A stretch of 64,000 bases of DNA from Tautonia rosea (GTDB taxonomy: Bacteria > Planctomycetota > Planctomycetia > Isosphaerales > Isosphaeraceae): positions 45,021 to 109,020 of the forward strand of contig NZ_JABBYO010000020.1 in assembly GCF_012958305.1 (NCBI RefSeq). The letters run 5' to 3'. Every line of letters begins with the position of its first letter. Within the stretch, counting starts at the first letter, position 1. Of the stretch, positions 17,171 to 26,790 are shown piece after piece. The notes under the pieces are model-generated. The model was given only the letters and a program-made list of their open reading frames with translations. It did not search any database and was not told the origin of the DNA. A program made the position numbers and the translations under genes.

Positions 17171-18889
17171 GTGCGAGATCGCCTGCTCGTCCGGAAATCC
17201 TGGTGTGGAACCATCGGCCTGTGGGCCATGCTCGCCCCGTCCTGTCTCAAGGTCCGTGCGCAAGAGCTGCCCGTCGTCCTGCCCCCGCCTCCGCAGGAGG
17301 CCCCCGCGGTCGCTGATCCGCCGGCGACTCCCATCACGGTCGATCAACTCGCCGAACGCCTGGTCGAGATGGAGCAGCGGAACCGCGCACTCGCCGACGA
17401 GCTGGAGCGGTCGCGGCTGGAACACGCCGAGCAAATGCGGCAGATCCTCGATCGGCTCGATGAGGTCTCGACCCGTCTCCGCATCGCCGAGGACCCCGAC
17501 CTGGACCTCGACCTCGACGAGGTTGGGCCGGACGGCTCGATCCAGCAGACTCCCCCCGTCGATCCCGGTACGGTCGAGAACCCGGTCCCCGACTATACCG
17601 AGGGCCAGTTCGCCCCCAATACACCAGCCCCCGGCTACCCGCTGCCGAGCATTGTCGAGCCCGGCCGATCGCTCCTAAAGGGGAGCTTCGGCCCCGGATT
17701 CCGGTTCCGGACTTACGACGGCGAGTTCCGGCTCAAGGTCAACTACGAGTCACAGGTCGAGGCCCGCGTCTGGGACCCGAGCAACCAGGTCCCGGCCAAC
17801 AGCGGCATCTACCTGCCTCGCCAGCGAATCTTCTTCAGCGGGAACATCACCCGGCCGATCGAGTACGAATTCTCCATCAACCGGGGCTTCGGCGGGCTCA
17901 ACATTCTGAACGCCTACCTGAACCTCCACCTCGACGACCGCCTCGAACTGCGCATGGGACGGTTCTTTACCCCCATGTTCTACGACCAGTTCGCCATCTC
18001 GAACTACTGGCTGATGCAGCCCGAGCGGTCGGTCTTCACCACGAACTTGTCGCTCAACCGCCAGTTCGGCGCGATGGCCTGGGGCTATCTGTTCGACAAG
18101 CGGCTCGACTACGCGGCCGGCGTCTTCAACGGCTCGCGCAACTCATTTGAACCGTTGAACAACGGTGTCGACTTCGTCAGCTATCTCAACGCCCGTCCCT
18201 TTCAGCAGTCCGAGGCCTTGCCCGCGGCCCGGTTCCTGAACCTGGGGGCCTCGGTGGCGGTCGGGAACCAGGATCAGGCTCCGGTTCCGCGGTCCTTCCG
18301 GATCGGCGGAGGGTCCCCCAGCGCCGATGTTCCCGGAGCGGCCACGGTACCGTTCCTCATCCTCGACCCGGGCGTGGTCGAGCGAGGCAACCGCCTGATC
18401 GGTTCGGTGCACGCGGCCTACTTCTACAAGCAACTCTCGCTGATCGGCGAGTGGCAGTACGGCTACGGCGGCTATGCCCCCTCGGTCGCGGCCGACTCCA
18501 CGCGGGTCCCCTTCTCAGGCTTCTACGTCTCGGGGGGCTACTTCCTGACGGGCGAAACGATCGAACGGCGAGCCCGCCTCTATCCGCTTCGACCCCTCTT
18601 CCCGACCCGTGAGGACGACCGCCGCGGCATCGGCGCCTGGGAAGTCACCGGGCGGGTCAGCACGCTGCAGATCGGTGAACAGGTCTTCTCCGCCGGTCTG
18701 GCCGACCCGGATCTCTGGTCGAATCAGGCCGTCACGACCGAGTTGGGGGTGAACTGGTACTGGAACGAGTACACCAAGGTCTACCTCTTCTGGCTGCACG
18801 GCAACTTCGGCGACCCGGTCCTCTACCGCCCGGGACATCTCCAGGAAACGGCGGATATGTTCTGGCTACGATTCCAGCTCTATTTCTGA
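17171..18889 (+). CDS. Phosphate-selective porin O/P-like outer membrane protein (~572 aa)
   Basis: GTG 17171 is preferred because GGGAGG lies ~11 bases upstream and it yields a short basic region and hydrophobic segment ending near VRAQ, a plausible signal peptide. ATG 17030 is an alternative giving a longer N-terminus. After the signal come a Pro-rich segment, then a coiled-coil region (residues ~55-110, QLAERLVEMEQRNRALADEL), as in trimeric OprP-like porins of this phylum. From residue ~180 a beta barrel follows, with FRLKVNYESQVEARVW, PRQRIFFSG, LELRMGRFFTPM and a C-terminal strand ending WLRFQLYF. Such porins bring phosphate or other anions through the outer membrane. Substrate cannot be told from sequence. 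It converges on the kinase gene, with 40 bp between the stop codons. Confidence 0.85.
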   Translation: MRDRLLVRKSWCGTIGLWAMLAPSCLKVRAQELPVVLPPPPQEAPAVADPPATPITVDQLAERLVEMEQRNRALADELERSRLEHAEQMRQILDRLDEVSTRLRIAEDPDLDLDLDEVGPDGSIQQTPPVDPGTVENPVPDYTEGQFAPNTPAPGYPLPSIVEPGRSLLKGSFGPGFRFRTYDGEFRLKVNYESQVEARVWDPSNQVPANSGIYLPRQRIFFSGNITRPIEYEFSINRGFGGLNILNAYLNLHLDDRLELRMGRFFTPMFYDQFAISNYWLMQPERSVFTTNLSLNRQFGAMAWGYLFDKRLDYAAGVFNGSRNSFEPLNNGVDFVSYLNARPFQQSEALPAARFLNLGASVAVGNQDQAPVPRSFRIGGGSPSADVPGAATVPFLILDPGVVERGNRLIGSVHAAYFYKQLSLIGEWQYGYGGYAPSVAADSTRVPFSGFYVSGGYFLTGETIERRARLYPLRPLFPTREDDRRGIGAWEVTGRVSTLQIGEQVFSAGLADPDLWSNQAVTTELGVNWYWNEYTKVYLFWLHGNFGDPVLYRPGHLQETADMFWLRFQLYF

Positions 18890-18929
18890 TCGGCAAACAT
18901 GTTCATTTATGAAAGAATATTGATCATCA

Positions 18930-21503
18930 TCAGAGCGATTCGAGGAGGGATCGGAGGGAAGCGAGGTCGGGGTTCAGGAAGAGTCCCTCGATCACCCCGG
19001 GCTCTTTGAGCCTCCCAGCGGATTGAGCCGACTTGATCAGGCCGACCGCCTTGTCCACCAGGCTCTCCTGGGCGGACGAGGAGAGGTTCGGGTCCTCGGC
19101 GAGCAAAGCAAAGATGTTCGCGATCTCCAGAGGGAACGCAGCGACGGCTTCAGGGTCCGCAAGGAGTGCCTCCGCGGCCTCGACGGCTCCCTCTCGCATT
19201 CCAGCGCGGAACCGAGCCTCGATGCGTTGAATCTGCAGTTCCCATTGCGCTCTCGGATCGCTGGTCAGCGAGAGCGCCGCTTCAAGGTCGGGCACGACGG
19301 CTTCAAACCGGCCGAGGTTGAAGCCGGCCCGAGCCCGGGCCCGGAGCCCATTGAGTTGCGCCCGGCGGACCTGGTTCATGCGGGGGGAGTCGTCTGGAAC
19401 GAGCTCAAGCTGGTTCAAGGCCGACGACAAGACGGACCAGGCGTCCTCCCACTGGCCGGAGTCGAGGTGCAGCTTCCCCAGGCGGGCGGACCGCAACCCT
19501 AGCTCGATCGGGTGGTTCGCGTCCCCCGGGCGGGTCTCCACCAGCGCTTCTAGCATCCGGAGGCCCTCCCGCTCTGCCTGGATGGCCTCCTCCGTGCGAC
19601 CGAGCAGGCTGAGCGTCCGCGCGAGGTTCCCGAGCAGGCTGAACCGCATGTCCAGGTAATACGTCTCGCCGGGCTGCACGCGAAGCACTGCCTCCAGAAC
19701 GCGATCGGACAGCTCATACGATTCCACCGCATCACGCGGATGGTCGTTCTGATTGAGCGTGTTGCCCAGTCGCATGGCAGTCACGATCAGGAGCTGCATG
19801 GCCTCGGGATCGCTTCGGTCGAACCCGTCCAGCCTCCGGGCCGCTTCCCAGGCTCTGGCCAGGAGGGGCTCGGCCTCGTCCACCCGGCCGAGATCGAACC
19901 GAACCCGGGCGAGCGTGAGGGCGACCTGAAGGTCGGCGATCGTCCACGAGGCGCCCGGTGGGAGGGAATCGAGGTACTCGACGCACCAGTCCGACAGGAC
20001 CTGATGACCTGTGTCCCGCACGGAACGGACTTTGGGGTTGTCGAAGGGGCTGATGGCCAGCACGCCATCGACGACGGTGGTGTAGCCGACCAGGGTCCGC
20101 TGGAGGCTGAGGCTGGCAAGGTCGCGGGCGGCCCGAGCCTCGGCGGCGTTTTGCAAGGCCTGGCGTTCGCGAAGATCGGCCTGGCGGCGGAGGTCGGCCT
20201 CGACGATGGCGAACACCACCGAGCCGACGACGAGCGCCACCAGCAGGAGCCCGGCCAGCATGCCGACGGACGCGAACCCGGGGTTGCGGCGGCACCATCG
20301 CCAGGCCCGGCCCGCCGGGCGGATCGGCCGGGCGACGATCGGGCGGTTCTCCAGGAACCGCTCCAGATCATCGGCCAAGGCGCCGGCCGTCAGGTATCGC
20401 CTCCGGGGCTCCTTCTCCAGGCACTTCAGGGTGATCGTCTCCAGATCGCGGGGCACGCCTGGTTGAAGGTCCCGAGGGGAGACTGCCTCGGACTCCTGGA
20501 CCATCCGAAGGGTGCTGGCCACGTTCTCCCCCTGGAACGGCGGGCGGCCGGTGAGCAACTCATAGAGAATGACTCCCAGGGCGTAGAGGTCGGCCGGGGG
20601 CCCGATGTCGTCGGCCCGGGCGGCGGCCTGTTCAGGGGCCATGTAGGCAGGGGTGCCAATGGGCTGGCCGGAACGGGTCAGCTCGGCCAGGTCGTGCTGC
20701 CATCGGGCCAGGCCGAAGTCGACGATCATCAGCCGGTCGTCTCCGAGGGGAATCGGGCCGGGACCCTCGGCGACGGCCCGCCCTCCCTCGGGCTTGAGTA
20801 GGATATTCGACGGCTTCAGGTCGCGATGGATGACCCCCTGCTCGTGGGCGTACTGAACCGCTCCGGCCAGCGTGGCGACCGCCCGGGCGGCCAACCGAGG
20901 GGCCAGGGGACGCCCCTCGAGCCGTTGGGCGAGCGTCCCTCCGGGCACAAATTCGAGGACGAGGTACGGCTGGCCGTCGTGGTCGCCGACCTCGTACACG
21001 GGAACGATATTCGGATGGTTGAGGGCCGCCAGCACCGCCCCCTCGCGTTGGAAGCGGTCGAGAACCGGGCGGGATTGCTCGTCGGCGGCCAGGATCATCT
21101 TCAAGGCGACGCGACGACCGAGCCTCGTATCGGTTGCCTCGAAGACCGTGCTCATGCCGCCGACCCCGGCGCGACCGTCGATGCGATACGGCCCGACCCG
21201 GTCGGGGAAGGAACGGGTGTCCTGCCCGTCGCGGCATTCGACGAGATCCGTTCGATGGTGAAGTGCGGCCCGGAGACGATCGCCGAGCCCTTGCTCCACC
21301 GGGTCCTCCTCGACCGGGCTGGCGAGGTCAATCTCAACCAGCCATCCCCGGAGTTCGGGGTCCAGGTCGGTCCAGCGATGAAGCAAGGCCTGACACGATT
21401 CGCAGTCGTCGAGGTGCGTCTCGATCGCCTCAGCCTCGGTTTCGGAGGCTTCCCCCTGAAGGAAACCTCGGAGCGAGGCGTGACCCGGGCAATTCATGAT
21501 CAT
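18930..21503 (-). CDS. Serine/threonine protein kinase with zinc-finger N-terminus, membrane segment and TPR-like region (~857 aa)
   Basis: The protein opens with NCPGHASLRGFL...HLDDCESCQALL, a His/Cys pattern like anti-sigma zinc-finger domains. The kinase domain follows (residues ~103-370): glycine-rich loop GRAGVGGMSTVFEA, ALKMIL with the catalytic Lys, HRDLKPSN, DFGLA and TPAYMAPEQA. A single membrane segment is near residues 408-433 (MLAGLLLVALVVGSVVF). The outer ~400 residues are helical and TPR-like. Such kinases phosphorylate unknown targets in signalling. ATG 21503 is chosen; TTG 21566 would overlap the sigma factor gene by 4 bp. The same-strand ECF sigma gene just upstream suggests a shared operon and joint regulation. 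Kinase identification is secure; start is uncertain. Confidence 0.9.
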   Translation of the reverse strand: MIMNCPGHASLRGFLQGEASETEAEAIETHLDDCESCQALLHRWTDLDPELRGWLVEIDLASPVEEDPVEQGLGDRLRAALHHRTDLVECRDGQDTRSFPDRVGPYRIDGRAGVGGMSTVFEATDTRLGRRVALKMILAADEQSRPVLDRFQREGAVLAALNHPNIVPVYEVGDHDGQPYLVLEFVPGGTLAQRLEGRPLAPRLAARAVATLAGAVQYAHEQGVIHRDLKPSNILLKPEGGRAVAEGPGPIPLGDDRLMIVDFGLARWQHDLAELTRSGQPIGTPAYMAPEQAAARADDIGPPADLYALGVILYELLTGRPPFQGENVASTLRMVQESEAVSPRDLQPGVPRDLETITLKCLEKEPRRRYLTAGALADDLERFLENRPIVARPIRPAGRAWRWCRRNPGFASVGMLAGLLLVALVVGSVVFAIVEADLRRQADLRERQALQNAAEARAARDLASLSLQRTLVGYTTVVDGVLAISPFDNPKVRSVRDTGHQVLSDWCVEYLDSLPPGASWTIADLQVALTLARVRFDLGRVDEAEPLLARAWEAARRLDGFDRSDPEAMQLLIVTAMRLGNTLNQNDHPRDAVESYELSDRVLEAVLRVQPGETYYLDMRFSLLGNLARTLSLLGRTEEAIQAEREGLRMLEALVETRPGDANHPIELGLRSARLGKLHLDSGQWEDAWSVLSSALNQLELVPDDSPRMNQVRRAQLNGLRARARAGFNLGRFEAVVPDLEAALSLTSDPRAQWELQIQRIEARFRAGMREGAVEAAEALLADPEAVAAFPLEIANIFALLAEDPNLSSSAQESLVDKAVGLIKSAQSAGRLKEPGVIEGLFLNPDLASLRSLLESL

Positions 21504-21562
21504 GGGTGGCCAGCATCCGGAGTTCAACATTGACCGTGGCGAGCAGGGGTTTCTGAGGCGGT

Positions 21563-22150
21563 TCAAGCGTCCGGGTCCAGCTCACGGACCGCCTCCCGGA
21601 CGAACTTCTGGACCCGCCACCGGGCGTTGTAGACGTCGCCGACGCTCAGGCCCAGTTGCCGGGCGACTTCACTGCCCGGAAGGTCTTCGAGGGCCGTCAA
21701 CCGAAACGCGTCCCAGGTACTCGGTGAGACCCGTTGCCTGACCCGGTCGAACGCCTGTTCGAGGAGAACTTCCCTGGCCTGGGCCTCACAGAATCGAGCA
21801 AGATCGTCCCGAGCGGCGACCGAGGCCAGTTCCTCCAGTGCGGCACTACCGCCGGTCGCGGCCTGGCGAGAACTCCGCTCGACCACTCGGATCCAGAAGC
21901 GATAGGCAATGGTCTTCATCCAGGCCCGGAAGCTGCCGTCGGGGTCGTAGCGGAAGTCCTTGATCTGCCGGGCCACGGCGAGCAGGGTGTCCTGGGTCAC
22001 GTCCTCGGCGTCGCTCGGCTGGAGGCCCCACCGCCGGCACCACCGGTAGAGCACCTTCCCGTAGCGTGCAAGGAACTCCGCCCAGGCTTCTTCAGAATGC
22101 GGATTCTCCCGAAGACGATCGAGCAGGCTTAGCGAGGTCCGGGGCTCCAT
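21563..22150 (-). CDS. ECF-type RNA polymerase sigma factor (195 aa)
   Basis: ATG 22150 opens a typical small sigma factor that directs RNA polymerase to selected promoters. Region 2 is seen at residues ~20-95 (WAEFLARYGKVLYRW, DAEDVTQDTLLAV, FRAWMKTIAYRFW) and region 4 at residues ~135-185 (RVSPSTWDAFRLTALEDLPGSEVARQLGLSVGDVY), which includes the helix-turn-helix. Length is usual for ECF factors. It directly precedes the zinc-finger kinase gene on the same strand; in planctomycetes such sigma-kinase pairs are common and the kinase may regulate the sigma factor. That link is an inference. No other anti-sigma factor is seen nearby. Confidence 0.93.
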   Translation of the reverse strand: MEPRTSLSLLDRLRENPHSEEAWAEFLARYGKVLYRWCRRWGLQPSDAEDVTQDTLLAVARQIKDFRYDPDGSFRAWMKTIAYRFWIRVVERSSRQAATGGSAALEELASVAARDDLARFCEAQAREVLLEQAFDRVRQRVSPSTWDAFRLTALEDLPGSEVARQLGLSVGDVYNARWRVQKFVREAVRELDPDA

Positions 22151-22579
22151 CGCGGGATACTCTCTCGTCCGGACGCGACCCGGGGTAGATTGACCCCGGC
22201 CATGACCGACCAGACCCTCGGGAAGTTCGTCTTAGATGTGGCCGGTGCGACGACGCTTCAACAAACGAGGAGCCAGGCCCCGTGGGATGAGTGGAGTTGC
22301 GTCCAACCGACCCGACATGCATGTCCCTTGTTGGGAATATGTTACTTCAGCTGAGCTGTCAGGTACAGAGGGGCGATGCACCTCTCGACAACTGCCGGGC
22401 CACCGCGAGGGAAGTTCGAGGCATCCTTTGGCATTTTCCAGGACCGGATTGCCAAGGAAGCTCGACGTCCCCGGTCGAGAAGACCGGGAACGGTGGCTGA
22501 ACGGGACCGAATTGCCGGCCCTCAACCAGTAATATCGGGAAATCCGGGGGTTCTGGTCACCTTCTCTGATCGAAATCAC
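22151..22579. other. Intergenic region upstream of sigma factor gene
   Basis: This ~430-bp gap lies between the sigma factor start and the stop of the beta-barrel gene, both on the minus strand. Short frames are present on both strands without motifs or ribosome binding sites. The sigma factor promoter should be here but no convincing hexamers were found. Confidence 0.35.
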
Positions 22580-24007
22580 TCAATATTTCACCAGGAAGCT
22601 GACTCCTCCGGTCAACTGGCTGAAATTGCCGCCTGGGGCACCCCCGCCCCCAAAGGCCGGCTCGCCGGCGAAGTCGCCCCGAATCTCAGGACGGACCTCG
22701 AGAATCCGGTTCGGATGCCAGTTGGTCCCGAGCGTCAGGGCGAAGTATTCGGTGTCGAACCCGGTTCGGGTACCTTCGGGGTCGCTGAACCAGTCGGCTC
22801 GGAAGTTGACGTCAAACTTCGGGGCGAGGTGGTACATGAACTGAGTGTAGATGCCGTAAAAGGATCCGGTGCCGACCGGGGTGTTCCGGTCCCAGCCCAT
22901 GTTGTTCTGGATCACCTGGGTCAGTTTTTCACTCCAGTTTTGCTGGAGGCGCAGCTCGACCATGGTCACGAAATCGCCATTGAGCCCCGGGGCCGCGAAG
23001 ATCGCGTCCGGACCGGCGTACACCGATCCCGTCAGCCGAGTGCGTCGTTCGTCGGTCAGCCAGTAATTGACCTGACCGATGTAGCAGTACGAGTCCTCGC
23101 TCCGGAGGGTGAAGAAGGTGTTGGCCCCCATCGTCATGCCGCTCCAGACGTCGAGCCGGTCGGTGACGTGCAGGTTCGCCAGGAAGCCGGTAAAGGCTCC
23201 GTCCTGGGCGTAGAAGAACTGATAGTCGTTCGAGTAGAACGGCCGATACGGGGCGAGGAAGCCGTTATAGCCGATAATGGTGTTCATGCGGCCGATTTTA
23301 AAGTCGAGTCCGCGCTCGGTGAGGATCGGCAGGTGGAAGGAGAGGTAGAGATCGCGGAAGTCCTGGCTGAATCGAGGGTCGGGATTTCTTCCGCCAATGC
23401 CTCCCAACGGCTGACCGGTGGCCGCGTTGGCACCAGCGAAGTAGCGGACGAAGAAGCCGACGTCGAAGCGGTCCTGCCGGAGCGGGCGGTCGATGACCAG
23501 GCCGATTTCGTTGAGCAGAAACTCGTCGCCGAAGCGATTGAGCCGAGGTTGGACGCTGAGGAGGCCCGGTCGGGTGGAAGCGCCGGTGTAACCGCCCTCG
23601 ACCCAGCCGAAGACGTCGATGCCGAGCGTGTCGAGCAGGCCCGCCGAACGCAGGGCGTCGCTCAGGAGGTCGACGTCAGAGACCGGATACGGACCGAGCC
23701 GGAAGAACTCGGGAGCGCCGACGATGTCCTCGGCCTGCTCGGCCGGCAACGACTGAGTCTCCAGGCCCAGACCGGCAAATGCTCCCGGCAGGGTGAGGTC
23801 GGTGAGCAGCGGTCGGGGGAGTTCATCGTAGTCGGGGAATCGAGGGGACTGGACTTCAGATCCTCCGGGCGGAGGGACGGCCCCGATCTCAGAAGAGGAC
23901 ACTCCATAGTCGGGCAGTGGAGGAAGGGGGATCTCCTGCGCGACCGCAACGACGGACAGGGCCGCGATCAGGCCCAGCACGACCCCCGCTCGCAAACTCG
24001 TCCTCAT
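22580..24007 (-). CDS. Outer membrane beta-barrel porin, OmpL/BBP2-like (475 aa)
   Basis: ATG 24007 follows GGAAAGGA and begins a clear signal peptide (residues 1-25: basic MRTSLRAG, hydrophobic VVLGLIAALSVVAVA, then Q). After a ~90-residue linker the protein contains alternating strands typical of the putative beta-barrel porin 2 family: FGWVEGGYTGAS, RFDVGFFVRYF, LDFKIGRMNTIIGYN, NNMGWDRNTP, KFDVNFRADWFSDPEGTRTG and TLGTNWHPNRILEVRPEIRGDF. It ends with SFLVKY, an aromatic end as for barrel proteins. It would let small solutes pass the outer membrane; the substrate is unknown. It is divergent from the carbonic anhydrase gene, with a 457-bp region between. An upstream frame to 24106 is unlikely to be translated. 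Confidence 0.88.
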   Translation of the reverse strand: MRTSLRAGVVLGLIAALSVVAVAQEIPLPPLPDYGVSSSEIGAVPPPGGSEVQSPRFPDYDELPRPLLTDLTLPGAFAGLGLETQSLPAEQAEDIVGAPEFFRLGPYPVSDVDLLSDALRSAGLLDTLGIDVFGWVEGGYTGASTRPGLLSVQPRLNRFGDEFLLNEIGLVIDRPLRQDRFDVGFFVRYFAGANAATGQPLGGIGGRNPDPRFSQDFRDLYLSFHLPILTERGLDFKIGRMNTIIGYNGFLAPYRPFYSNDYQFFYAQDGAFTGFLANLHVTDRLDVWSGMTMGANTFFTLRSEDSYCYIGQVNYWLTDERRTRLTGSVYAGPDAIFAAPGLNGDFVTMVELRLQQNWSEKLTQVIQNNMGWDRNTPVGTGSFYGIYTQFMYHLAPKFDVNFRADWFSDPEGTRTGFDTEYFALTLGTNWHPNRILEVRPEIRGDFAGEPAFGGGGAPGGNFSQLTGGVSFLVKY

Positions 24008-24464
24008 CGGAAATCCTTTCCGGTACACCGTGATTGCCGTTCCCGAATCGCTCATCCTGGCGAGGGGAAGGCACCCGTTCAGGTCGTGGGGAGCCGATCG
24101 GTTCATCGGACGCAGGATGACGGCGAATTCAACGAATCAAGAAATCTCGGAAAAAGGGCGGGGACACACGCGGTCTCAGGAGATCGTCTTCGCCGACGAT
24201 CCGGGCGCCAACGCCTCGACCTTGAGGTCGCCTCCGTCCGGCCTGTGTTTGAATTGAGCCATTGAGCTGCAACGCGGCGGAGGCCAGTCTCTACCGGACT
24301 GCCTTTCTCAATGCGAACGGGATCGGGCCGGGAAATTTTTCTGAATGATGAGAGAGATTTTGGATCTTTGCGGCAATCCATTCAGTAGCATTGGAGGTGG
24401 GTCGACCGCTCAGTCGTGAGACTGCGTCCACCGCGTCGTCCCTCTCCTGGAGGAAATTTCGGCC
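24008..24464. other. Divergent region between porin and carbonic anhydrase genes
   Basis: This 457-bp stretch separates two divergent starts. It is somewhat richer in A and T near 24330-24390, where the carbonic anhydrase promoter may lie. No clear -35/-10 pair, operator or hairpin was identified. Confidence 0.35.
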
Positions 24465-25184
24465 ATGCGATCACCGCATCTGTCTTCGCGACGCGAGTTC
24501 GTCAAGGCCGCCGGTCTGGCCTCGGGAGCCATCGGCCTTTCCCTTGCCCGTTCCGCTCGCTCCGCCCCACCGATGGCGCAGGCCCCCGACCCCGACGCCG
24601 TGCTTGCCAAGCTGCTGGAAGGAAACCAGCGGTTCATGAACGGGCAGACCTCGCTTCTGACCCGCCGACGGCCGGCAGACTTCGCCCCGCTGGCCGAGGG
24701 GCAGGCTCCAACGGCGATCATCGTCGCCTGTGCCGACTCTCGGGTTGCCCCGGAATTGATCTTCGACCAGGGGATCGGCGACCTGTTCGTCGTTCGGGTG
24801 GCCGGCAACCACGTCACCGGGGCGGGGCCGATCGTCCAGGGAAGCATCGAGTTCGCCGTTGCCGTGCTGGGTGCCCGGCTGATCGTGGTGCTCGGACACG
24901 ACAAGTGCGGCGCCGTCGAAGGGGCGATCGCCCGGTCCGAGTCCGACGATCCCCTGCCCGGGTCGATCGACGCATTGGTGAAGATCATCAAGCCTGCCGT
25001 TGCCGACGCCGCGGGGAAGCCCGGCGACCGGCTCGAGAACGTCATCCGGGCGAATGTCGCGCGCTGCGTCGGCAGCCTGAAGACCTCCGGGCCGATCTTG
25101 CCCGAGTTGGTCACGTCTGGGGAATTGAAGGTCGTTGGCGGTGTGTACCAGCTGGAGTCGGGAAAGGTCGAGCTGCTCGATTGA
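24465..25184 (+). CDS. Beta-class carbonic anhydrase with Tat signal (239 aa)
   Basis: The enzyme interconverts CO2 and bicarbonate using zinc. ATG 24465 follows GGAGGAAA at a good distance. Residues 8-35 are a twin-arginine signal (SSRREFVKAAGLASGAIGLSLA, with a break intended here between SRREFVK and the hydrophobic core), so the folded enzyme is likely exported. The family's zinc and active-site residues are all present: C89 and D91/R93 in ACADSRV, H145 and C148 in GHDKCGAV. The N-terminal LEGNQRFM is also typical. It stands ~200 bp upstream of the urea transporter and urease genes in the same direction; a link with urease-produced carbonate is plausible but inferred. Export of beta-carbonic anhydrase is known in several bacteria. 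Confidence 0.94.
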   Translation: MRSPHLSSRREFVKAAGLASGAIGLSLARSARSAPPMAQAPDPDAVLAKLLEGNQRFMNGQTSLLTRRRPADFAPLAEGQAPTAIIVACADSRVAPELIFDQGIGDLFVVRVAGNHVTGAGPIVQGSIEFAVAVLGARLIVVLGHDKCGAVEGAIARSESDDPLPGSIDALVKIIKPAVADAAGKPGDRLENVIRANVARCVGSLKTSGPILPELVTSGELKVVGGVYQLESGKVELLD

Positions 25185-25387
25185 GCCGAACGTCACACAC
25201 CAAAAAGAGTTGAATTGCTCGCGTGACTGTGGGAGCTCCGTTTTGCTTCCCCTATGCGTGAGGGCGATCCGGATGTGATCGCAAGGTGCGCGGGAACCGT
25301 TGCGGAGCATTGACACGCTCCGGATTGATGACGTCCTTTTCAGTTGATTACTGTTGGGTCTTTCTCCATCCCCCGGACTGAGCAACC

Positions 25388-26395
25388 TTGAGTACGCTCG
25401 ATCGCGAGACAATCGCCCGGTATGCCGCCGCGGTTCCGGTTCCGGTCCTGGCGGTCTTTCGGGGAATCGGCCAGGTGTTCTTTCAAGAGAACGCCCTGAC
25501 GGGCCTGAGTTTTCTGCTGGGGATCGCCATCAGCTCGCCGTTGATGGCCTTCGGAGCGTTGGTGGGCTCGGTGATCGGCCTGGCGACCGCTCGGCTCTTG
25601 AAGTTCAACACCGAGGAGGTCGAGGCCGGGATCTTCGGCTTCAATCCCGCGCTGGTTGGCATCGCCACCTTCTTCTTCTTTCAACCCAATGCGTCGAGCG
25701 TTGGGCTATTGCTTGGGGGCAGTGTGGCGGCGACGCTGCTCACGAGATTCTTGCGATCGTTTGTCCCGTTCCCAACGTATACCAGTCCGTTTGTGCTGAT
25801 GGCCTGGGTGCTCTTTCTGGTCGGGCCGTCGCTGGGCTCGGCCTTTGTGGAACCAGGAGCGCCGGCGGAGGCGGGCAGTCCCTTGCAGGGAGTGGCCCAC
25901 GGGATTAGCCAGGTGATGTTCCAGGCGAATCTGGCCACGGCGGTGCTGTTCCTGATCGGGATCGCGTTGAACACCTGGCAGCACGGGGTCTGGGTGGTGG
26001 CGGCCTCGGCCCTGGGAGTCCTCGTGGCGAATTACCACGTCACCCCGGAGATGCGCGCCCTCGACCCGGAGCGCCTGATTCAGCGATTCCTGGCCGAGAA
26101 CATCTCGCTGGGACTGTATGGCTACAATGCGACTCTGGCGGCCCTGGCCCTGTTCATCTGGCGGAGGTCGCTGATCCCGACTTTGCTGGGCATCTTGATC
26201 TCGGTCCCCCTGACCGAACTGGTGCCGATGACCGGCCTGCCGGCCCTGACGGCGCCGTTCATTCTGGCGACCTGGGCCGTCTTGATCCTCGGCTGGTTCG
26301 ATGCCCGGTTCCTGCCCGAACCTATCGTCCCGGCCACCGAAACCTATGTCCGAGAGCACCCGTCCGCCGCCGAAGCCGAGGCCGACGCCATCTGA
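25388..26395 (+). CDS. Urea transporter, UT family (335 aa)
   Basis: This integral membrane channel takes up urea. TTG 25388 is the first possible start after the in-frame stop at 25379-25381 and gives a full-length protein; no ATG or GTG lies near. The family features are FRGIGQVFFQENALTGLSFLLGI, NTEEVEAGIFGFNPALVGIA and, in the second half, LYGYNATLAALAL, which reflects the two-fold internal repeat of UT proteins. About ten hydrophobic segments are seen. It directly precedes ureABC (39 bp to ureA), so it belongs to the urea operon. The weak TTG start and poor ribosome binding site suggest low expression or a start regulated by context. Confidence 0.92.
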   Translation: MSTLDRETIARYAAAVPVPVLAVFRGIGQVFFQENALTGLSFLLGIAISSPLMAFGALVGSVIGLATARLLKFNTEEVEAGIFGFNPALVGIATFFFFQPNASSVGLLLGGSVAATLLTRFLRSFVPFPTYTSPFVLMAWVLFLVGPSLGSAFVEPGAPAEAGSPLQGVAHGISQVMFQANLATAVLFLIGIALNTWQHGVWVVAASALGVLVANYHVTPEMRALDPERLIQRFLAENISLGLYGYNATLAALALFIWRRSLIPTLLGILISVPLTELVPMTGLPALTAPFILATWAVLILGWFDARFLPEPIVPATETYVREHPSAAEAEADAI

Positions 26396-26434
26396 TTCCC
26401 CCCTTTCCTTCCGCCGCCGGGAGCCGACCGACTC

Positions 26435-26737
26435 ATGAATCTCTCTCCGCAAGAACGGGACAAGCTGCTGATCTTCGTGGCCGCCCAGGTGGCCCGGCAG
26501 CGCAAGGATCGCGGCTTGAAGCTGAACGTGCCCGAGGCCACCGCCCTGATCACGGCCGAGTTGATGGAGATGGCCCGCGATGGCAAGTCCGTCGCCGAGA
26601 TCATGGCGGCAGGCCGGGAGATCCTCTCGCGGGACGACGTGATGGAGGGCGTTCCCGAGATGATCTCCATGATCCAGGTCGAACCGACCTTCCCCGACGG
26701 AAGCAAGCTCGTCACCGTTCACGAGCCGATCCGCTGA
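26435..26737 (+). CDS. ureA: Urease subunit gamma (100 aa)
   Basis: Small structural subunit of urease, which hydrolyses urea to ammonia and carbamate. The start [22 protein letters not shown], read in two parts as [12 protein letters not shown] and [10 protein letters not shown], is characteristic. Family motifs [31 protein letters not shown] and [21 protein letters not shown] are all present. The length of 100 is exact for UreA. It stands separate from ureB, as in most bacteria, and heads the structural genes after the urea transporter. Confidence 0.97.
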   Translation: MNLSPQERDKLLIFVAAQVARQRKDRGLKLNVPEATALITAELMEMARDGKSVAEIMAAGREILSRDDVMEGVPEMISMIQVEPTFPDGSKLVTVHEPIR

Positions 26738-26790
26738 CCGGCCGTTCCGTGTTGCCCATTTCCTGGTTGTGACGACCCTCAATCACGAGG

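Noticed and set aside
25303..25322. Hairpin CGGAGC-attgacac-GCTCCG before the urea transporter
   Set aside because: A 6-bp stem is too short to call as a terminator or riboswitch; TTGACA inside it lacks a matching -10.
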